DNA of 64,000 nucleotides. Origin: Streptomyces radiopugnans (GTDB taxonomy: Bacteria > Actinomycetota > Actinomycetes > Streptomycetales > Streptomycetaceae). This document shows positions 1-10,738 of the stretch, piece after piece. The stretch lies in the NCBI RefSeq assembly GCF_900110735.1, contig NZ_FOET01000020.1, positions 1 to 64,000 on the forward strand, in the 5' to 3' direction. Under the pieces are notes generated by a model. The model did no database searches and was not told where the DNA came from. It saw only the letters and a program-made list of their open reading frames with translations. The translations under genes were made by a program, and so were the position numbers. Every line of letters starts with the position of its first letter. The stretch's first letter is position 1.

Positions 1-178
1 GGCCTCCGAGAAGGTCGCGGCCACCAGCCAGAAGCTGGGCCAGGCCCTGTACGCCGACGCCCAGGGCCAGCAGGCCGCCGGCGGCGCCGGTGCCGGTGCC
101 AAGGCCGGCGGCGCGGACGACGACGTGGTGGACGCCGAGATCGTCGACGACGACAAGCCCAAGGGTGATGCAGCGTGA
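1..178 (+). CDS. dnaK: DnaK (Hsp70 chaperone), C-terminal fragment
   Basis: Only the last 58 codons are inside the window, read in frame from base 2 to a TGA at 176-178. The fragment has the typical actinobacterial DnaK tail: a helical segment (ASEKVAATSQKLGQALY), a Gly/Ala-rich linker and the acidic C-terminus VVDAEIVDDD, which in DnaK family members is the flexible tail beyond the substrate-binding lid. The stop overlaps the GTG start of grpE by 4 bp (GTGA), so the two are translationally coupled. The order dnaK-grpE-dnaJ-hspR is the standard Streptomyces heat-shock operon; its HspR-controlled promoter lies upstream of the window. Confidence 0.95.
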   Translation, partial: ASEKVAATSQKLGQALYADAQGQQAAGGAGAGAKAGGADDDVVDAEIVDDDKPKGDAA

Positions 179-867
179 CGGAGGAGACCCCGGGTTTCGA
201 GCAGGAGCCCGACGTCCCCGCCGAGCCGGGTGAGCCGGGCGAGCAGCCCGGTGACGCGGCGCAGGCCTCCGGACCCGCCGAGGAGGCGGGCCCGGAGGCG
301 GCCCCCGGGACGCCCGGGGCGTCCGGGGACGCCGAGCGGGTGGCGGCGCTGACCGCCCAGCTCGACCAGACCCGTACCGCGCTGAACGAGCGCACCCAGG
401 ACCTGCAGCGGCTCCAGGCGGAGTTCTCCAACTACCGCCGCCGGGTCGAGCGGGACCGGGTGGCGGTCAAGGAGATCGCGATCGCCAACGTGCTCACCGA
501 GCTGCTGCCGGTGCTCGACGACATCGGCCGCGCCCGGGACCACGGCGAACTGGTCGGCGGCTTCAAGTCGGTGGCCGAGTCGCTGGAGACGGTCGTGGCG
601 AAGATGGGTCTGCAGCAGTTCGGCAAGGAGGGCGAGGCCTTCGACCCGACGGTGCACGAGGCCCTGATGCACTCGTACTCGCCCGACGTCACCGAGACGA
701 CGTGCGTGCAGATCCTGCAGCCCGGGTATCGCATCGGCGAGCGCACGATCCGCCCCGCGCGGGTCGGTGTCGCCGAGCCCCAGCCGGGCGCGCAGCCCGC
801 CAAGGGCGAGGACCAGCAGGCGGAGACGGCAGCCGATGAGGAGAGCGGTGGCCCCGAACAGGGCTGA
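175..867 (+). CDS. grpE: GrpE nucleotide exchange factor
   Basis: A 230-residue protein starting at a GTG that overlaps the dnaK stop. GrpE dimers release ADP from DnaK and reset its cycle. The first 55 residues are acidic and Pro/Gly-rich (disordered). Residues about 57-90 form the long coiled-coil dimerisation helix, ending in LQAEFSNYRRRVERDR, a GrpE hallmark. The C-terminal beta domain contains VHEALMHSYSPD and GYRIGERTIRPARVGV, the conserved DnaK-contacting region. The tail after about residue 200 is again acidic and low-complexity. It is the second gene of the dnaK operon, 33 bp before dnaJ. Confidence 0.97.
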   Translation: MTEETPGFEQEPDVPAEPGEPGEQPGDAAQASGPAEEAGPEAAPGTPGASGDAERVAALTAQLDQTRTALNERTQDLQRLQAEFSNYRRRVERDRVAVKEIAIANVLTELLPVLDDIGRARDHGELVGGFKSVAESLETVVAKMGLQQFGKEGEAFDPTVHEALMHSYSPDVTETTCVQILQPGYRIGERTIRPARVGVAEPQPGAQPAKGEDQQAETAADEESGGPEQG

Positions 868-900
868 CGCGGAGGAAGACCGGAAGGAGGGACGCCGGGG

Positions 901-2082
901 ATGAGCACCAAGGACTTCGTGGAGAAGGACTACTACAAGGTCCTCGGCGTCCCCAAGGACGCCACCGAGGCGGAGATCAAGAAGGCGTACCGGAAGCTCG
1001 CCCGCGAGTTCCACCCGGACGCCAACAAGGGCGACGCCCGGGCCGAGGAGCGCTTCAAGGAGGTCTCCGAGGCCCATGACGTCCTGGGCGATCCCAAGCG
1101 CCGCAAGGAGTACGACGAGGCCCGCGCGCTCTTCGGCGCCGGTGGTTTCCGCACCGGCCCGGGGGCGGGCGGCCCCGGCGGCTTCAACTTCGACCTGGGC
1201 GACCTCTTCGGGGGCGCCCAGGGCGGCAGCCCCGGGGCGGGCGGCTTCGGCGGCGGTCTCGGGGACGTCTTCGGCGGGCTGTTCGGCCGGGGCGGCGGCG
1301 CGGGCACGCGCACCCAGCCGCGCCGCGGCCAGGACGTCGAGTCCGAGGTGACGCTCAGCTTCACCGAGGCGGTGGACGGGGCCACGGTCCCGCTGCGGAT
1401 GTCCAGCTCGGCGGCGTGCAAGGCCTGCGCGGGCACCGGCGACAGGAACGGCACCCCCAGGGTCTGCCCGACCTGCGTCGGCACCGGCCAGGTCAGCCGG
1501 GGCGGCGGGGGCGGGTTCTCGCTCACCGACCCGTGCGTGGACTGCAGGGGCCGGGGGCTGATCGCCCAGGACCCGTGCGAGGTCTGCAAGGGCAGCGGCC
1601 GGGCCACCAGCTCGCGCACCATGCAGGTCCGCATCCCCGCCGGCGTCTCGGACGGGCAGCGCATCCGGCTGCGCGGCAAGGGCGCGCCGGGCGAGCGCGG
1701 CGGCCCGAACGGAGACCTGTACGTCGTGGTGCACGTCGAGCCGCACCCGGTGTTCGGCCGCAAGGGCGACAACCTGACCGTCACCGTGCCCGTCACCTTC
1801 ACGGAGGCGGCACTCGGCGGCGAGATCAAGGTGCCCACCCTGGGCGGCCCGCCGGTCACCCTGAGGCTGCCGGCCGGCACCCCGAGCGGCCGGACGATGC
1901 GCGCCCGGGGGAAAGGAGCGGTGCGCAAGGATGGCACCAGGGGCGATCTGCTGGTCACCATAGAGGTGACGGTCCCGAGGGAACTGAGCGACAAGGCAAG
2001 GGACCTGCTGGAGTCCTACCGTGACGCGACCGCGGGCGAGGATCCGCGGGCGGCGCTGTTCAAGGCCGCGAAGGGAGACTGA
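901..2082 (+). CDS. dnaJ: DnaJ (Hsp40) co-chaperone
   Basis: A 393-residue type I Hsp40 that stimulates the DnaK ATPase and delivers substrates. The J-domain (residues about 8-75) carries the essential HPD in REFHPDANKG. A Gly/Phe-rich linker follows (about 80-140). The zinc-binding domain has four CxxCxGxG repeats: CKACAGTG, CPTCVGTG, CVDCRGRG and CEVCKGSG. The rest matches the two C-terminal peptide-binding barrels. A strong ribosome-binding site (GGAGG at about 886-890) precedes the ATG. The gene is third in the dnaK operon and lies 5 bp before hspR. It is the operon-borne copy; Streptomyces usually carries a second dnaJ elsewhere. Confidence 0.96.
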   Translation: MSTKDFVEKDYYKVLGVPKDATEAEIKKAYRKLAREFHPDANKGDARAEERFKEVSEAHDVLGDPKRRKEYDEARALFGAGGFRTGPGAGGPGGFNFDLGDLFGGAQGGSPGAGGFGGGLGDVFGGLFGRGGGAGTRTQPRRGQDVESEVTLSFTEAVDGATVPLRMSSSAACKACAGTGDRNGTPRVCPTCVGTGQVSRGGGGGFSLTDPCVDCRGRGLIAQDPCEVCKGSGRATSSRTMQVRIPAGVSDGQRIRLRGKGAPGERGGPNGDLYVVVHVEPHPVFGRKGDNLTVTVPVTFTEAALGGEIKVPTLGGPPVTLRLPAGTPSGRTMRARGKGAVRKDGTRGDLLVTIEVTVPRELSDKARDLLESYRDATAGEDPRAALFKAAKGD

Positions 2083-2087
2083 CCGAT

Positions 2088-2564
2088 ATGGACGGCTACG
2101 GCCGCGGACGACAGAGCCAGGGACGGGGGCGCGGCAACCCGTACGAGCTGACGGACGAGTCACCGGTCTACGTCATCTCCGTCGCGGCCCAGCTCTCCGG
2201 GCTCCACCCGCAGACGCTGCGGCAGTACGACCGGCTCGGTCTCGTCTCCCCCGACCGTACGGCAGGGCGGGGCCGCCGCTACTCGGCGCGGGACATCCAG
2301 CTCCTGCGCCAGGTGCAGCGGCTGTCGCAGGACGAGGGCATCAACCTCGCGGGCATCAAGCGCATCATCGAACTGGAGAACCAGGTCGCCGCCCTCCAGG
2401 CCAAGGTGGCCGAGCTCCAGCAGGCGGTGGAGGGCGCGGCGCTCGCCATGCGCCAGCGCGAGGCGCAGGTGCACGCCTCCTACCGGCGCGACCTGGTGCC
2501 CTACCAGGACGTGCAGCAGTCCAGCGCGCTGGTGGTCTGGCGGCCTCAGCGCTCCGCCGACTGA
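2088..2564 (+). CDS. hspR: HspR, MerR-type heat-shock repressor
   Basis: A 158-residue MerR-family regulator. The winged helix-turn-helix is at residues about 23-90 (SVAAQLSGLHPQTLRQYDRLGL, then GRGRRYSARDI). A coiled-coil dimerisation helix follows at about 95-130. In Streptomyces HspR binds HAIR inverted repeats at dnaK, clpB and lon, with DnaK acting as co-repressor, so the operon encodes its own feedback loop. A matching HAIR site is present before clpB at 4313-4333. It is the last gene of the operon; a perfect 12-bp hairpin follows at 2622-2649. Confidence 0.94.
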   Translation: MDGYGRGRQSQGRGRGNPYELTDESPVYVISVAAQLSGLHPQTLRQYDRLGLVSPDRTAGRGRRYSARDIQLLRQVQRLSQDEGINLAGIKRIIELENQVAALQAKVAELQQAVEGAALAMRQREAQVHASYRRDLVPYQDVQQSSALVVWRPQRSAD

Positions 2565-2621
2565 CCCGCGCCCGGCATGACCTCGGGGGGCACGGCCCCC
2601 TGTCGCTCCCACGGTCCGCTC

Positions 2622-2649
2622 CGGCCCGGCCGGCTTCCCGGCCGGGCCG
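2622..2649 (+). terminator. Hairpin terminator of the dnaK operon
   Basis: A perfect 12-bp GC stem (left arm 2622-2633, right arm 2638-2649) with a CTTC tetraloop, 58 bp after the hspR stop. There is no U-tract, which is usual for Streptomyces terminators. The whole 2565-2868 gap (304 bp) holds no gene. After the hairpin it is low-complexity GGCCCCG/CCCGG repeats, then the protease leader. Confidence 0.6.
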
Positions 2650-2868
2650 CTGCCGTCCCGGCCCGGATTCGGTGCGGCCCGGGTTCGGTGGAGCCCGGCC
2701 CCGGTACGGCCCCGGATCCCGGCTCGGGCTCGCGCCCGGTACGGCCCGGCGTGGGGCCGTCCGGCGTACACATGCGTCCGTCCGGGTCCGCCCGAACGGA
2801 CGCACCGCCCCACCCGGTCGGCGGTGTGCGGATGGCATGCGGACGTGGGAGGGGCGCAGCGTGAGGAC

Positions 2869-3732
2869 ATGGACAGGATACGTGCCGTCATAGCCGCATT
2901 CGTCACCGTCGCGACCTCCGCCGCGCTGCTGGGGGCCGCTCCCCTGGGCGTCCCCGCGGTCGATCCGGTGTCCGGCGCCGCGGCCGTTCGCACGGCGGCC
3001 GAAGGGACCGGTACCCCCCGGGCGCCCTGGCCCGGCGGTACCGTGCGGACCGTCGGGAAGCTCATCGGGACCTATCCGGACGGGCAGCTGCTCGCCTGCT
3101 CCGGCGCCGTCGTGGACGCTCCCAACGGAAGCGTCGTCGTCACCGCCGCGCACTGTGTCCACAACCCCGGCGAGCCCCGCTGGAAGCAGGCCTGGTTCGT
3201 CCCCGCCTACGACCGCCACGGCACCGCGAACGCCGCCCGGGTCGGCTGGCGGGTGACGTCGGTGCACCTGGAGTCCGCCTGGAAGCGGGGGAGGCTGCCG
3301 CAGGCCCTGCCGTACGACTACGCCTTCCTGAAGGTGGAGAAGAAGGGCGGGCGGACGCTCCAGGAGACGGTCGGCGCCAACCGCCTGGACTTCGAGCCCG
3401 TCGATCCGGCCGAGCGCACCGTGGCCCTGGGCTACCCGGCCACGAAGCCGTACGACGGCGAGACGCTCGCCCACTGCGCGGGCACGCCCACCCTGCTGAC
3501 CGAGCGGGACACCCAGCAGCCGAACGTGGGCGGGCTGCTGCTGGAGTCCTGCGACCTGACCCAGGGCTCCAGCGGCGGGCCGTGGCTGCGGGACTACGAC
3601 GCCGCGAGCCAGTCCGGCACGGTGGTGGCCGTGATGTCGGTCGGCGACGACCGGGGCCGGGTGCTGGGCCGTCCCTTCCCGGCCGAGGCGCGCCGGCTGC
3701 TCCAGGCGGCGGGCGGCCGTCCCCGCGGCTGA
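2869..3732 (+). CDS. Secreted trypsin-like serine protease
   Basis: A 287-residue exported protein. The start chosen is the ATG at 2869, immediately before MDRIRAVIAAF and a hydrophobic stretch ending about residue 25, a plausible signal peptide; GAGG lies 4 bp upstream. The chymotrypsin-fold triad is visible: His95 in VTAAHC, Asp150 in PYDYAFLKV and Ser235 in GSSGGPW. Cysteines near His95 and before Ser235 could form disulphides. It resembles the V8/trypsin-like peptidases common in Streptomyces. It stands alone and converges with the PPOX gene; a 17-bp hairpin separates them. Substrate unknown. Confidence 0.85.
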   Translation: MDRIRAVIAAFVTVATSAALLGAAPLGVPAVDPVSGAAAVRTAAEGTGTPRAPWPGGTVRTVGKLIGTYPDGQLLACSGAVVDAPNGSVVVTAAHCVHNPGEPRWKQAWFVPAYDRHGTANAARVGWRVTSVHLESAWKRGRLPQALPYDYAFLKVEKKGGRTLQETVGANRLDFEPVDPAERTVALGYPATKPYDGETLAHCAGTPTLLTERDTQQPNVGGLLLESCDLTQGSSGGPWLRDYDAASQSGTVVAVMSVGDDRGRVLGRPFPAEARRLLQAAGGRPRG

Positions 3733-3765
3733 GCCGAGCCGCGCCGGACCGGCCGGCCCGTGAGC

Positions 3766-3808
3766 CGACGCCGTCCCGCCCGATGTGCGACCGGGCGGGG
3801 CGGCGTCG
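3766..3808. terminator. Bidirectional terminator between the protease and the PPOX gene
   Basis: A 17-bp stem (3766-3782 with 3792-3808) containing one G-T pair and a 9-nt loop, centred between two convergent genes. The near-symmetrical stem could end transcripts from both sides. Confidence 0.6.
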
Positions 3809-3843
3809 CGCCGTACGCCGGGCGGGCGGGCGCGGGTGGCGGG

Positions 3844-4275
3844 TCAGAGGGACGGGACGGTGCCCATCGCCCGGTCCAGGGCGATCTCGATCAGCACCCG
3901 CTCCGGGTTGGGCGCGGGGGTGCGCCCGTAGCGCTCGGCGTAGCGGGCGACCGCGTCCGCGATCGCCTCGGCGTCGGTGCGCACCGACGCGACGCCCTCC
4001 AGGGTCGCCCAGCGCCCCCGGTCCACCTGGCAGACGGCGGCCCGGGCGCCTCCGGGCCGGTCCGCGCCGGCCAGGACGTTGGCGACCTTGGCGCTGGTAC
4101 GGCGGGTGATGACCCGTGCCAGACCGGCCCCGGGGTCGTAGGTGACCCCGACGGGCACCACATGGGGGGTGCCGTCGGGGCGGAGCGTGGTCAGGGTGCA
4201 CAGGTGCCGCTCCCGCCAGAAGGCGAGGTACGCGTCGTCCGGATGCCTGGGGTCCCGCCGGGATTCGCTGGCCAT
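3844..4275 (-). CDS. PPOX-class (pyridoxamine 5'-phosphate oxidase-like) split-barrel protein
   Basis: A 143-residue protein. The start is set at MASESRRDPRHPDDAYL. The segment FWRERHLCTLTTLRPDGTPHVVPVGV is the first strand-turn of the split-barrel flavin fold, and WATLEGVASV is the second conserved block. In actinobacteria most short PPOX proteins of this type (Rv1155-like) bind coenzyme F420 or FMN and reduce or isomerise small molecules; which cofactor applies here cannot be told from sequence. The gene is divergent from clpB and shares its upstream region, so the HAIR site at 4313-4333 lies only about 40 bp from this start and could also affect it. Confidence 0.8.
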   Translation of the reverse strand: MASESRRDPRHPDDAYLAFWRERHLCTLTTLRPDGTPHVVPVGVTYDPGAGLARVITRRTSAKVANVLAGADRPGGARAAVCQVDRGRWATLEGVASVRTDAEAIADAVARYAERYGRTPAPNPERVLIEIALDRAMGTVPSL

Positions 4276-4312
4276 GCTCCGGAAACTATCCCGGCGGCGC
4301 TCCCGTTCGCGC

Positions 4313-4333
4313 GTTGAGTGGAATAGACTCAAC
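4313..4333. promoter_or_regulatory. HAIR element (HspR operator) of clpB
   Basis: A perfect inverted repeat GTTGAGT-N7-ACTCAAC. It differs from the consensus HAIR (CTTGAGT-N7-ACTCAAG) only in a compensated outer base pair. The left arm contains TTGAGT, which can serve as the -35 hexamer of the clpB promoter, so HspR bound here would block RNA polymerase. The clpB start is 54 bp downstream. Confidence 0.9.
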
Positions 4334-4386
4334 TTACTGCATGCTGATGTATGCAGAGTTGGCGACAGGAGGAGGAGTACGCACCC

Positions 4387-6984
<2,598 letters not shown>

Positions 6985-7001
6985 CCGCGGCGGCGGCCGT
7001 A

Positions 7002-7080
7002 CGGCGGGTCCCGCGGCGCGGGACCCGCCGAGCCGTCCCGGGGCCGCGAGGCGCCCCGGCGTCCGCCCGCCGGGCGGACG
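7002..7080 (+). terminator. Tandem terminators after clpB
   Basis: Two hairpins follow the clpB stop. The first has a 13-bp stem with a 3-nt loop at 7002-7030. The second has a 10-bp stem around a 1-nt centre at 7060-7080. Confidence 0.6.
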
Positions 7081-7174
7081 CGTCAGTCCGACGGACGAGC
7101 GGTGAAGCCCGGGCTTGCCAGGACCGGGCCGGGGTGGGAGAGGATGGCAGGAATCGTATGAAGGGAAATCCACG

Positions 7175-7702
7175 GTGACTATCGACCCGTCCTCGATCCC
7201 GAACTTCGGGGGCCAGCAGCCCGAACAGCAGCCGACGGGGCCTGCCGGGCCCGTCATCCCGGACCAGGACCTGGTCAAGCAGCTCCTCGACCAGATGGAG
7301 CTGAAGTACGTCGTCGACGACGAGGGTGACCTCGCGGCGCCGTGGGAGGAGTTCCGCACCTACTTCATGTTCCGCGGCGAGAAGGAGCAGCAGGTCTTCT
7401 CCGTCCGGACGTTCTACGACCGTCCCCACTCCATCGAGGACAAGACCCGCCTGCTGGAGCTGGTCGACGACTGGAACCGCCGCACCCTGTGGCCGAAGGT
7501 CTACAGCCACACGCACGACGACGGCACGGTCCGCCTGATCGGCGAGGCCCAGATGCTGATCGGCGTCGGCGTCTCGCTGGAGCACTTCGTCTCCAGCACG
7601 GTGAGCTGGATCCGCGCCTCGGTCGAGTTCGACCGCTGGCTCGTGGAGCAGCTCGGCCTGGCCAAGGACGTCGAGGAGTCCGACGGTGAGGGCGAGGGCT
7701 GA
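7175..7702 (+). CDS. YbjN-domain protein
   Basis: A 175-residue protein with the YbjN (type III secretion chaperone-like) fold: an N-terminal Pro/Gln-rich leader (about 1-35), then DQDLVKQLLDQMELKYVVDDEGDL, and the DWNRRTLWPKVY block typical of the family. GTG at 7175 is chosen with AAGGG 8 bp upstream; the ATG at 7158 is out of frame. YbjN proteins are widespread in actinobacteria without an assigned biochemical role; they are thought to act as cytoplasmic folding or sensory partners. The gene converges with the aminotransferase gene. Confidence 0.8.
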   Translation: MTIDPSSIPNFGGQQPEQQPTGPAGPVIPDQDLVKQLLDQMELKYVVDDEGDLAAPWEEFRTYFMFRGEKEQQVFSVRTFYDRPHSIEDKTRLLELVDDWNRRTLWPKVYSHTHDDGTVRLIGEAQMLIGVGVSLEHFVSSTVSWIRASVEFDRWLVEQLGLAKDVEESDGEGEG

Positions 7703-7834
7703 CCTCTCCGCCCCCCACACGAGGCCCCGCGCGGCCCCGGTGCACGGAACGCTTCGCGTCCGCGCCCGGGGCCGCCGCGCGTCGGGTCCGGCGCGCGGCC
7801 TCCGCGGGGCGGTGGCCCCGCCGCCGGGAGGCCG

Positions 7835-9049
<1,215 letters not shown>

Positions 9050-9158
9050 GGCGGCCATCCTCCGCCCGGCACCCGGCTTCCTCAACTCCTTCCGCCCGTG
9101 CTTTCCTGCGGATGTCGTGATCGCGGTCCCGGTGGGGGCGCGGGAGAGGGGTGTGGCG

Positions 9159-9341
9159 GTGGAGTGGCTGGTCGGCTTTCTGACCGGGGTCATGGTGCTG
9201 CTGGTCCTGGCGGTGGTCGTTCCCGCCCGGCGGGACGGGCGCCGTGCGGCCGGTGGCCGCCGGGGCGGTTCGTCCGGCGGTGGTGACGCCGGCTGGTGGG
9301 GGGACGGTGGCTCCGACGGCGGCTCGGGGGGAGGGGACTGA
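9159..9341 (+). CDS. Small single-pass membrane protein with Gly-rich tail (60 aa)
   Basis: A 60-residue protein: MEWLVGFLTGVMVLLVLAVVV is one transmembrane helix, then an Arg-rich stop-transfer segment and a tail of Gly, Ser, Asp and Trp. GAGAGG (9144-9149) is 9 nt before the GTG chosen. The architecture is repeated by the next gene (9508), although sequence identity outside the composition is low. No function is known. The hydrophobic run and basic stop-transfer argue for a real gene, but the small size leaves doubt. Confidence 0.5.
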   Translation: MEWLVGFLTGVMVLLVLAVVVPARRDGRRAAGGRRGGSSGGGDAGWWGDGGSDGGSGGGD

Positions 9342-9507
9342 GCGGCGCCGGGCCGGGCGTGGCGGGGACGGCGGGACCGGCGCCGCCCGAACCTCTGGAC
9401 TTCCTCAACTCGGCTTTGGCGCGGGCGGCGCGAGGGGATCGTGAACTCAGGCCCGCGCGGGGGATGTGCGGGCACGAGGGGAACCGAGGGGACACGAGGG
9501 GGACGCC

Positions 9508-9723
9508 ATGACGGCGGTAGTCATCATCTGCATGGTCCTGGTCCTGGTGCTGGCCGTGGTGGCGGTCGGCGCGGCCACGGGAGGGCGCCGCCGTACGCGG
9601 CGGAGCACCGGCGGGGGAGCGTCGGGGGTGTGGATCGGGGCCGACGGCGGCTTCCACGACGGCGGTTCGCACGACGGTGGTTCGTCGTGCGGCGGTGGCG
9701 GTGGGTGCGGCGGAGGCGCCTGA
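9508..9723 (+). CDS. Small single-pass membrane protein with Gly/His/Cys tail (71 aa)
   Basis: A 71-residue protein. Residues 4-24 form a transmembrane helix (VVIICMVLVLVLAVVAVGAA), followed by GGRRRTRRST and a tail rich in Gly with DGGFHDGGSHDGG and two Cys near the end. GAGGGGGAC precedes the ATG. It has the same plan as the protein encoded 170 bp upstream, so the two may be ancient tandem duplicates. Gly-rich tails like this occur in other small Streptomyces membrane proteins. The His and Cys residues could bind metal, but that is inference. Function unknown. Confidence 0.55.
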   Translation: MTAVVIICMVLVLVLAVVAVGAATGGRRRTRRSTGGGASGVWIGADGGFHDGGSHDGGSSCGGGGGCGGGA

Positions 9724-9972
9724 CGCCGTTCACCCGTCCGGCGGTTGCAGTTCAGCGGGGAGAACATCTGACCTGCTAGGCCCCCGCTGGTATGGAAAAC
9801 AGACGAAGGTGAGTAAAAAGCCTGTAGGAGCCGCACATTCCGTGATTCGGTGACTGATGTACCCGGACCTCACGTGGGCGCGAGCCGGCGGCAGGCAGCA
9901 TCCCTGCCCCCCTTCGGGGCCTGTTCCAGGGGGCTGAGTCGGCCCGCCCTCACTGCGTTGCGGAGCCGACCC

Positions 9973-10506
9973 ATGCTCACCGATCTCAAGACCCCGTACA
10001 CCGACACCCGCGCCGGTGACCTCGCCTGGGCGCTCGGGTGCGACCCAATGCCCGCACTGGCGAAGCTGGATCTCGAACTCCAGGGAACAGCAGTCCAGTT
10101 GAGATTGCTCGGCGCTTCACACCAGGTGCTGCTCGCGGACGAGGGCGGCATCTTCTGCTCGGAGACCGTGGCGTGCATCCCCGGCAGCAGGACACCGCTG
10201 CCGCTGGGGGTGTCGAAACGGACGGACGACTGGGAGTACGCGTTCGCGGCGCGTGTCGAGACGCTCTCCGGCGGCTCCTTCGCGGGCCGCGCGCAGGAGT
10301 TGCTCGCGCTCGTCGCGGACCACCCGCACGGGCTGGCCGGCACCTTCCCCGGCAGCCCGAACGCCTTCACCGCCCTGCTGGTCCAGCGGCGCGGCGACCA
10401 GATGCACTGGCGGACCTGGCACGCCTACCCGCAGGAGCGGCGGCTCGTCGTGACCCACACCAGAGTGGGGGTGCGCGTGCGGGAACCGGAGCGGGTGGGC
10501 GTGTGA
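9973..10506 (+). CDS. DUF2617 family protein
   Basis: A 177-residue protein; start ATG at 9973 (MLTDLKTPYTDTRAGDLAW) with GGAG 7 nt upstream. The sequence matches the Streptomyces DUF2617 proteins throughout: LRLLGASHQVLL, ETVACIPG, DWEYAFAARVE, and PHGLAGTFPGSPNAFTAL. It looks cytoplasmic, with no signal peptide or membrane segment. Function unknown. It lies in front of the spermidine-synthase-like gene, an arrangement I recall from other Streptomyces. The 249 bp upstream is less GC-rich than the surroundings and contains a small GGCCCC/GGGGCC-type hairpin but no recognised riboswitch. Confidence 0.75.
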   Translation: MLTDLKTPYTDTRAGDLAWALGCDPMPALAKLDLELQGTAVQLRLLGASHQVLLADEGGIFCSETVACIPGSRTPLPLGVSKRTDDWEYAFAARVETLSGGSFAGRAQELLALVADHPHGLAGTFPGSPNAFTALLVQRRGDQMHWRTWHAYPQERRLVVTHTRVGVRVREPERVGV

Positions 10507-10738
10507 CCCCGGCGCGCCCGTACGGGGCGTGCGCGGGTGTGTGCCGCGCGCCCCTGCTCCGCCGCGTGCCTACGCCCCGCCGTGCGCCCCTGCCGCGTGC
10601 CTCCGCCCCGTCGTGCGCTCTCGCCGGGAGGTGCGCGCCGTCCGCGGGGCCGGAGGGTGCCGGTTCGCACGTCTGTGCGATCTATTGCACCTGTGTGGGT
10701 GACAGGACTCGCGGGAGGCGTCCCGTAGCGTTCCCGGC

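Noticed and set aside
2660..2720. GGCCCCG/CCCGG repeats after hspR as a regulatory array
   Set aside because: Low-complexity GC sequence in a terminator region with no regular spacing.
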